From contig CAKUTY010000004.1 in assembly GCA_934692455.1 (NCBI GenBank), forward strand, positions 1 through 27,048: DNA of 27,048 bases, in the 5' to 3' direction. This document shows, one piece after another, positions 22,279 to 27,048 of this stretch (positions within the stretch are counted from its first letter, which is position 1; the number at the start of each line of letters is the position of its first letter). The notes under the pieces were generated by a model. That model did no database searches. It saw only the letters and a list, made by a program, of their open reading frames with translations, and had not been told where the DNA came from. Source of the stretch: an uncultured Erysipelotrichaceae bacterium (GTDB taxonomy: Bacteria; Bacillota_I; Bacilli_A; Erysipelotrichales; Erysipelotrichaceae). Made by a program: the position numbers and the translations under genes.

Positions 22279-23940
22279 ATGAATATTTCACCACTTCAAA
22301 AATTTAGACTAGAATATAGTCCAAAGTTACCAGGTATGTTAAGACATGGTATCAATGAAATTTGTGTAAAAGAGGGAGAAGAAACTTGTTCAGTAGCTGA
22401 CCAAGAAAAGATTAAGACTTTATTCCCTAATACTTATGGTAAGAAGGAAATCACTTTCGAAAAGGGTGCTAATACTAGTGTTGCTAAGAAACAAGTTGTA
22501 GGTGTTATCTTATCAGGTGGTCAAGCACCTGGTGGTCACAATGTTGTTTGTGGTTTATATGATGCTTTAAAGGCTACTAATGCTGAAAATGAATTATATG
22601 GTTTCAAGAATGGTCCAAGCGGCTTAATTGATGACGATTATTTAGTATTTGATGATGAATACATCAACCAATTCAGAAACACTGGTGGTTTCGATATCAT
22701 TGGTTCTGGTAGAACTAAGTTGGAAACTGAGGAACAATTCAAGGTTGCTGCTGAAGTTTGTAAGAAACACGGTATCACTGCTATCGTTATTATCGGTGGT
22801 GATGATTCAAACACTAATGCTGCTGTTTTAGCTGAATACTTTGCAGCTCATGAAACAGGTGTTCAAGTTATCGGTTGTCCAAAGACTATCGATGGTGACT
22901 TAAAGAACGAAGATATCGAATGTTCTTTCGGTTTCGATACTGCTACTAAGACTTATTCTGAATTAATTGGTAATATCGAAAGAGATGCTAATAGTGCTAA
23001 GAAGTACTGGCATTTCATTAAGGTTATGGGTAGAAGTGCATCTCATGTAGCTCTTGAATGTGCTTTAGAAACTCAACCTAACGTTTGTTTAATTTCTGAA
23101 GAAGTTGCTGCTAAGAAGATGTCTTTATCTTCAATCGCTGACTATATTGCAGATTCTGTAAATGTTCGTGCTAACAATGGTATGAATTTCGGTGTTGTTA
23201 TTATCCCTGAAGGTGTTGTTGAATTTGTTCCTGAATTCTCTGCATTAATCAAGGAAATCAATGAATTACTTGCTGGTGAAAAGGCTGAAGCTTTCAACGC
23301 TTTAAATTCTTGGAAAGAAAAGTATGCTTTCATTGAAAATGGTCTAAGTGCTGATGCAATGAATGTATTTAAGATTCTTCCTGAAAACATCCAACAACAA
23401 TTATTCTTAGAAAGAGATCCACATGGTAACGTTCAAGTTTCATTAATTGAATCTGAAAAGTTATTCTCAGCTCTTGTTAAGGCTAAATTAGATGAAAGAA
23501 AGGCTGCTGGAACTTACAAGGGTAAGTACAGTCCTCTTCATCACTTCTTCGGTTATGAAGGTAGATGTGCATTCCCTTCTAACTTCGATGCCGACTACTG
23601 CTATTCTTTAGGTTATAACGCATTCATGTTAATCCAATACGGATATAACGGTTACTTATCAAAGGTTTCTAACTTATCTAAACCTGCTGAAGAATGGGTA
23701 GCTGGTGGTATGCCTATCACTAAGATGATGAACATGGAAAGAAGACACGGTGAAGATAAGCCTGTTATTAAGAAGGCTCTAGTTGAACTTGAAGGCAAAC
23801 CATTCAAGTACTTCGAAGCACATAGAGATGCTTGGGCTAAGGAAACTGCTTATACTTATCCAGGTGCTATTCAATACTATGGTCCAACAGAAGTTTGTGA
23901 TTTAACTACTAGAACATTAGCTCTAGAAAAGGGTGAATAA
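22279..23940 (+). CDS. pfp: PPi-dependent 6-phosphofructokinase
   Basis: A 553-residue long-form enzyme that phosphorylates fructose-6-phosphate with pyrophosphate, reversibly. The PPi type is shown by GGDDSN (173-178), where Asp replaces the Gly of ATP enzymes, and by K202 in PKTIDGDLKN. The GVILSGGQAPGGHNVV start of the Rossmann domain is also typical. It has a GGAG ribosome binding site, its own terminator and highly biased codons. Together with GAPDH it indicates active glycolysis economising on ATP. Confidence 0.95.
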   Translation: MNISPLQKFRLEYSPKLPGMLRHGINEICVKEGEETCSVADQEKIKTLFPNTYGKKEITFEKGANTSVAKKQVVGVILSGGQAPGGHNVVCGLYDALKATNAENELYGFKNGPSGLIDDDYLVFDDEYINQFRNTGGFDIIGSGRTKLETEEQFKVAAEVCKKHGITAIVIIGGDDSNTNAAVLAEYFAAHETGVQVIGCPKTIDGDLKNEDIECSFGFDTATKTYSELIGNIERDANSAKKYWHFIKVMGRSASHVALECALETQPNVCLISEEVAAKKMSLSSIADYIADSVNVRANNGMNFGVVIIPEGVVEFVPEFSALIKEINELLAGEKAEAFNALNSWKEKYAFIENGLSADAMNVFKILPENIQQQLFLERDPHGNVQVSLIESEKLFSALVKAKLDERKAAGTYKGKYSPLHHFFGYEGRCAFPSNFDADYCYSLGYNAFMLIQYGYNGYLSKVSNLSKPAEEWVAGGMPITKMMNMERRHGEDKPVIKKALVELEGKPFKYFEAHRDAWAKETAYTYPGAIQYYGPTEVCDLTTRTLALEKGE

Positions 23941-23949
23941 TTAAACTTA

Positions 23950-23978
23950 AAAACTCAAGGTAAAACTTGAGTTTTTTT
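23950..23978 (+). terminator. Terminator of pfp
   Basis: AAAACTCAAG pairs with CTTGAGTTTT around GTAAAA, followed by more T. Confidence 0.9.
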
Positions 23979-24003
23979 GTGGCCACTTATCCACTTTTCC
24001 ACG

Positions 24004-24273
24004 TGGACAATGGCAAAAACTTGGTAATAATATGGGAATAATTAATACCATTAATGAGCTAATATATAGATGTACAAGCCGAAAACCAAGGCAAATAATT
24101 GTACAAAGTAGGCTATGGATTCGCCAATCTTATAAGCTTGTGGAGATTACCAAATCTATGAAGCAAGAAGTTTATGCTCTTTAGCATATAACAGTCCACG
24201 GTGCGATGGAGGAGAATACTCCCAATCAACTGAAACTAGGTGTTCTTTAACTAGAATGCTTAGTTTCTTTTAT
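24004..24273 (+). ncRNA. Candidate small RNA with own promoter and terminator
   Basis: No protein frame fits this stretch. A promoter-like pair TGGACA (24004-24009) and TAATAT (24028-24033, spacing 18) would start an RNA near 24040. Hairpins inside include TGTACAA/TTGTACA (24077-24113) enclosing GCC/GGC, AATCT/AGATT (about 24132-24154), ATGCT/AGCAT (about 24180-24186) and GGAG/CTCC (about 24210-24224). It ends in a long hairpin (24232-24267; GAAACTA/TAGTTTC, enclosing GTGTTCT/AGAATGC) followed by TTTTATATTT. It does not look like tmRNA, RNase P RNA, SRP RNA, a T-box or a riboswitch I know. 6S RNA is possible but unproven. Confidence 0.5.
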
Positions 24274-24280
24274 ATTTATT

Positions 24281-24304
24281 AAAAAAACATCCATGGTAAG
24301 GATG
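24281..24304 (-). terminator. Terminator of tRNA-Thr, antisense to the anticodon arm
   Basis: On the minus strand CATCC-TTACCAT-GGATG is followed by seven T. Its 17 nt are the exact reverse complement of the tRNA-Thr anticodon stem-loop located 49 bp away. Confidence 0.85.
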
Positions 24305-24320
24305 TTCCCGTTAGTTCTAA

Positions 24321-24394
24321 TGGTGCCGACACCGTGAATCGGACACGGGATTCATCCTTACCATGGATGCGTATTACCACTATACTATGTCGGC
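24321..24394 (-). tRNA. tRNA-Thr (anticodon GGU)
   Basis: A 74-nt cloverleaf with encoded CCA: acceptor GCCGACA/TGTCGGC, D stem GTAT/ATAC, anticodon stem CATCC/GGATG with loop ATGGTAA (anticodon GGT), T arm CCGTG-TCCGATT-CACGG. It reads ACC and ACU. A TATAAT -10 box lies at 24410-24405 on the same strand. Confidence 0.95.
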
Positions 24395-24404
24395 CTGTTC
24401 TTTA

Positions 24405-24410
24405 ATTATA
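24405..24410 (-). promoter_or_regulatory. -10 box of tRNA-Thr
   Basis: TATAAT on the minus strand ends 10 bases before the tRNA. The -35 region is poor. Confidence 0.5.
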
Positions 24411-24509
24411 ATATATAAATTATGTGTAATTATGTTATTTTAGGAATTTTTCAAAAATTTCACACAAATTTCATATACAATATTCAAAAAATAGTATATT
24501 CTATATTCA

Positions 24510-24658
24510 GGGAATAGCCAGGCGCATAAGTACACCCTATAAATTTAGTGCCTGTAAATATAAGTGTCTATATTGATTATCCCTTTAATACCTAGTTGCT
24601 TGCATATTTAAACTAGTAGTAGACAATTACCCGTAAATTATATTTAGTAGCTATTCCC
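24510..24658. ncRNA. Structured non-coding element of unknown class
   Basis: A 9-bp perfect closing helix (GGGAATAGC 24510-24518 with GCTATTCCC 24650-24658) encloses about 130 nt. Internal helices are CAGGCGC/GTGCCTG (about 24519-24557), GTCTA/TAGAC enclosing CTAGTT/AACTAG (about 24567-24624). On the plus strand it is followed after 16 nt by an intrinsic terminator, giving an RNA of about 190 nt; the plus strand is favoured for that reason, but no strong promoter is visible. A long closing stem with an internally open middle is also the shape of 6S RNA. No protein frame is present. Confidence 0.45.
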
Positions 24659-24674
24659 GCCCGTTAAACATTAG

Positions 24675-24699
24675 AAAAGATAGCATTTGCTATCTTTTT
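24675..24699. terminator. Bidirectional terminator overlapping an aminotransferase stop codon
   Basis: AAAAGATAGCA pairs with TGCTATCTTTT around TTT. The plus strand ends in five T, the minus strand in four. The last codons and TAG stop of the leftward aminotransferase gene lie inside the stem. Confidence 0.8.
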
Positions 24700-25850
24700 A
24701 AGTTGTTAACGAACTCTTCAATTCTATTAAGTGCTTCCTTAAGATCTTCAAGCCTAGAAGCATAAGAAATACGAATATTATAGACACTATTTTCACCAAA
24801 TGCTGTACCAGGTACTACCGCAACTTGTTTCTCTTTAATCAATCTGATAGAGAAATCATGTCCATTTAAACCAGTAGAAGAAACATTAGGGAAACAATAG
24901 AAGGCACCCTTTGGTTTAGCACACTTAAGACCCATTTCATTAAGTCTAGCTACAACATAGTTCCTTCTTCTTTCAAACTCAAGTTTCATTCTTTCGATAT
25001 CTTTATCACTGCCCCTAATTGCCTCAATACCACCATATTGGACAAAAGTTGTAGGTCCCATGATCGAATAATCACGGATGCTCTTGATACAATCAATGAT
25101 TTCCTTATTGCCACACATATAGCCCAAACGCCAACCAGTCATCGCGAAAGCCTTAGAGAAACCTGATATTAATAAGACTTGATCTCTTATTTCAGGATAA
25201 GAGGCAATTGAATAATGTTTCTCATCATAACATAGTTCTGCATAAATCTCATCAGAAAAAACCATAATATTATTTTCCTTGATAATAGGAACAATCTTAT
25301 CCAAATCTTCCTTTGTCATAACACCACCAGTAGGGTTACTAGGGAAATTCATAAGAAGAACCTTAGTCTTAGGTGTAATGGCGTTTAAAAGATCTTCCGG
25401 TGTTAATTTAAAATCGTTCTCTTCCTTTAATTCAACACACTTAACCACGCCACCACTCATAGTAACCAAAGGTTCATAGGCAACATAAGCGGGCTTTAAG
25501 ATAATTACCTCATCCCCATCATTTAGAATACATCTAAAGGCGATATCAACAGCCTCACTAGCACCCAATGTTACGACAATTTCATCGCTACTATATTCAA
25601 GTTCAAATCTTCTATTTAAATAATTAGAAATTTCTTCTCTTAATGTCAACAAACCACTAGAAACAGTATAGTGAGTCTTATTATTCTTAAGGGCATAAAT
25701 AGCCTCTTCTCTAATATGCCAAGGTGTATCAAAATCTGGTTCACCAATAGACAAAGGAATGATACCCTTTTGACTAGCACATAATTCCTGTAGCTCACCA
25801 ATCGAACTAGCTGGAATCGATCTTACTTTATTATTTATAAATTGGTTCAT
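24690..25850 (-). CDS. PLP-dependent aminotransferase, aspartate/aromatic type
   Basis: A 386-residue fold-type I aminotransferase. SIGEPDFDTP near residue 34, NFPSNPTGG (168-176), D200 and Y203 in FSDEIYAE, and the PLP lysine K233 in SGFSKAFAMTGWRLGY are all in place. This is the pattern of family I aspartate, alanine or aromatic aminotransferases. It overlaps the Lrp/AsnC gene upstream by 4 bp, so it is co-transcribed and probably regulated by it in response to an amino acid. The exact substrate is not determined. Confidence 0.93.
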   Translation of the reverse strand: MNQFINNKVRSIPASSIGELQELCASQKGIIPLSIGEPDFDTPWHIREEAIYALKNNKTHYTVSSGLLTLREEISNYLNRRFELEYSSDEIVVTLGASEAVDIAFRCILNDGDEVIILKPAYVAYEPLVTMSGGVVKCVELKEENDFKLTPEDLLNAITPKTKVLLMNFPSNPTGGVMTKEDLDKIVPIIKENNIMVFSDEIYAELCYDEKHYSIASYPEIRDQVLLISGFSKAFAMTGWRLGYMCGNKEIIDCIKSIRDYSIMGPTTFVQYGGIEAIRGSDKDIERMKLEFERRRNYVVARLNEMGLKCAKPKGAFYCFPNVSSTGLNGHDFSIRLIKEKQVAVVPGTAFGENSVYNIRISYASRLEDLKEALNRIEEFVNNLKR

Positions 25851-26335
25851 AGTGTTACCATCAAACGATCATCTTTTTTAGCTTCGCCATCAAGGACAAC
25901 ACCCTCAACCTTATACTTAGATAAGATGAAATAAGTCTCAGTTCTAGTTACACCATCGATAGGTGATAAGTGATGAGCCACAAAGCTAGCCACTTCCTTC
26001 ATTGTCTTACCGTTAATAATAACGATAAACTCAGACTTGCCAGACATAAGATACATAGTAGACACTTCATCAAAAGAATATATTTCTTTGGCAATATCAT
26101 CATAACCAGATTCTCTTCTAGGAGTACAACCTACTTCAATTACAGCAGTAACCTCTTCACCATTGGTCTTATCATAATTGATAATTGTATGATAACCACA
26201 AATTACCTTTCTTTTTTCTAAATCCTTAATAGTCGCTCTTAAAGTTTCTACATCAGTATCTAATTCCTTAGCTAAATCATTTAAATCAAATCTTGCATCA
26301 TTCTCGATAGCCTTTAATAGTTTTTCCTCATTCAT
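25847..26335 (-). CDS. Lrp/AsnC-family transcriptional regulator
   Basis: A 162-residue protein with an N-terminal helix-turn-helix (about 5-50; DLAKELDTDVETLRATIKDL) and a RAM-type ligand domain (VTAVIEVGC, EVSTMYLMSGKSEFIVIING, VTRTETYFILSKYK). Such proteins bind amino acids and regulate their metabolism. Its start overlaps the riboflavin kinase stop (ATGA) and its end overlaps the aminotransferase start, making a tight three-gene operon. Confidence 0.93.
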   Translation of the reverse strand: MNEEKLLKAIENDARFDLNDLAKELDTDVETLRATIKDLEKRKVICGYHTIINYDKTNGEEVTAVIEVGCTPRRESGYDDIAKEIYSFDEVSTMYLMSGKSEFIVIINGKTMKEVASFVAHHLSPIDGVTRTETYFILSKYKVEGVVLDGEAKKDDRLMVTL

Positions 26336-26694
26336 TTTAAAATCTCCTTTGTACGTAATATATCTTTATCAACTTGTGCCTTAACCTCATCTAATGAATT
26401 AAACTTATGGATACCCCTTAATAGTTCCACTAATTCAATAGTAATAGTCAAACCATAAATATCTCTATCAAAGTCAATAATATTAACTTCTACCGTCTTA
26501 GAATTATCTACCGTCGGTCTACTTCCTACATTACAAACGCCTAAGTATCTTTCATCATTTATATAAACATAACAGGCGTAGACACCGAATTCGATATCTT
26601 CACTTAAATCATTAATATCTAGATTAGCAGTTGGCATGCCTACTTTCTTGCCATTACCTAATCCGTGTATAACTTCTCCTTCAATTTTGAACAT
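26332..26694 (-). CDS. Stand-alone riboflavin kinase domain protein
   Basis: A 120-residue protein that matches only the riboflavin kinase half of bifunctional RibF. GEVIHGLGNGKKVGMPTANL (5-24) holds the ATP/flavin-binding PTAN motif. GVYACYVYINDERYLGVCNV and GSRPTV follow, then the catalytic-type glutamate in VEVNIIDFDRDIYG. It should convert riboflavin to FMN. The FAD synthetase half (about 180 residues) is absent and not encoded just upstream, so this is not a visible frameshift. No ribosome binding site precedes the ATG, which lies 6 bases after TAAAAT. Confidence 0.87.
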   Translation of the reverse strand: MFKIEGEVIHGLGNGKKVGMPTANLDINDLSEDIEFGVYACYVYINDERYLGVCNVGSRPTVDNSKTVEVNIIDFDRDIYGLTITIELVELLRGIHKFNSLDEVKAQVDKDILRTKEILK

Positions 26695-26700
26695 ATTTCT

Positions 26701-26706
26701 ATTTTA
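26701..26706 (-). promoter_or_regulatory. -10 box predicting leaderless riboflavin kinase mRNA
   Basis: TAAAAT on the minus strand is separated by six bases from the ATG at 26694, the same arrangement as rrf2. The -35 is weak. Confidence 0.4.
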
Positions 26707-26745
26707 GAATAATCTAATTAAAATAAATAATTTTTTTACTATATC

Positions 26746-26774
26746 TTTACAGTACTTGTAATTAACTTTTTACA
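26746..26774 (+). promoter_or_regulatory. Possible Pho box upstream of pstS
   Basis: TTTACA occurs at 26746-26751 and 26769-26774, with weaker similar hexamers near 26757 and 26781. Direct TTHACA repeats about 11 bp apart are the PhoP binding pattern in Firmicutes, and the gene downstream is the classical target. The match is partial. Confidence 0.4.
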
Positions 26775-26823
26775 TGACAGTTTTAAAGTAATAACTGTAG
26801 GGAAACCTATGGAGGATAAAGAA

Positions 26824-27048
26824 ATGAAAAAAATTATTAAATTATGCTTAGCATTACTTGTAATGATGAGCTTGGTTGCTTGTAGTGGGCTCGAATCCGG
26901 GCTCGAATCTGGGCTCGAATCTGGGCTCGAATCTGTTTCTACCGACGGTTCTACATCAATGGAAAAGGTTATCTGCGCCCTAGGTGAATCATTTATTGCC
27001 AACAATGAAGGTGTTAAATTCACCTACAACCCAACAGGATCAGGAAGT
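26824..27048 (+). CDS. pstS: Phosphate ABC transporter substrate-binding lipoprotein, N-terminal part
   Basis: The first 75 codons are visible; the gene continues past the right edge. A lipoprotein signal (KKIIKLCLALLVMMSLVAC, lipidated C20) is followed by four GLES units. STDGSTSMEKVICALGESF and FTYNPTGSGS then follow, which are the phosphate-binding loops of PstS. It captures inorganic phosphate outside the cell for PstCAB. GGAGG lies 7-8 bases before the ATG. The repeat tract is unusual for the family and uses GGG and CTC codons that are rare in this window. Confidence 0.9.
   Translation, partial: MKKIIKLCLALLVMMSLVACSGLESGLESGLESGLESVSTDGSTSMEKVICALGESFIANNEGVKFTYNPTGSGS
26887..26934 (+). 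repeat. 12-bp tandem repeat, four copies, inside pstS
   Basis: GGGCTCGAATCY is repeated four times without interruption; copy 1 ends in C, copies 2-4 in T. It is in frame and encodes GLES four times. The unit is GC-rich relative to its surroundings. Confidence 0.97.

Noticed and set aside
24040..24273. tmRNA, RNase P RNA or a known riboswitch
   Set aside because: I found none of their conserved cores (tRNA-like ends, P4 sequences, T-box, purine, lysine or cobalamin motifs).
26887..26934. Repeat in pstS as a tRNA T-arm remnant or phage attachment site
   Set aside because: GGGCTCGAATC resembles a T-arm, but no other tRNA part or integrase is present and the repeat stays in frame in a good lipoprotein gene.
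26739..27023. Leftward 94-residue frame with SPDSSPDSS repeats
   Set aside because: It is the antisense of the pstS repeat, has no ribosome binding site and overlaps a well-supported gene.

Overview
The window is AT-rich DNA from a low-GC Gram-positive bacterium. Strong GGAGG-type ribosome binding sites, lipoproteins with a Firmicute lipobox, a CcpA-type cre site, a complete arginine deiminase pathway, a PPi-dependent phosphofructokinase and AGA-dominated arginine codons suggest a fermentative, host-associated Firmicute, perhaps Erysipelotrichia. That taxonomic guess is inference only. Nearly all of the window is ordinary chromosomal housekeeping and catabolic DNA. I see no prophage, transposon or CRISPR array.

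Layout. 1-175: start of a leftward GH1 phospho-glycosidase. 355-4103: ridA, PTS EIIBC, a PLP aminotransferase and a YheO/DauR-like regulator. 4203-4949: a lipoprotein. 5060-6127: GAPDH. 6255-7184: a zinc-ribbon membrane protein followed by a membrane-anchored J-domain protein. 7228-7521: two identical leftward tRNA-Arg(UCU) units. 7567-8186: a long control region with cre site, promoter, arginine-containing mini-ORF and terminator, leading into arcA-arcB-arcC-arcD (8187-12830). 13012-14652: argS. 14787-16698: hemolysin III-like protein and M29 aminopeptidase. 16695-17099: a leftward Rrf2 regulator divergent from a polar amino acid ABC transporter (17190-19399). 19474-22235: rpmE, tdk, prfA, prmC. 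22279-23940: pfp. 23980-24700: an RNA-rich stretch with a candidate sRNA, tRNA-Thr(GGU) and a second structured element. 24690-26694 (leftward): riboflavin kinase, Lrp/AsnC regulator, aminotransferase. 26824 to the end: start of pstS.

The main observation is the arc control region. A predicted promoter overlapped by a cre site should start transcription within a few bases of an ATG that opens a 21-codon ORF with four arginine codons, none of them AGA. The last third of this ORF is the 5' arm of an intrinsic terminator lying 125 bp upstream of arcA. A ribosome that finishes the peptide would cover that arm and permit read-through, whereas one starved at the early Arg codons would not. That logic suits an arginine-catabolic operon. 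The neighbours, two tRNA-Arg(UCU) genes and argS, share the arginine theme.

Second, several genes (argS, rrf2, the zinc-ribbon gene, riboflavin kinase and the arc mini-ORF) have an ATG six to eight bases after a -10 box and no Shine-Dalgarno, which predicts leaderless mRNAs. Third, the tRNA-Thr terminator hairpin is the exact 17-nt reverse complement of that tRNA's own anticodon arm.
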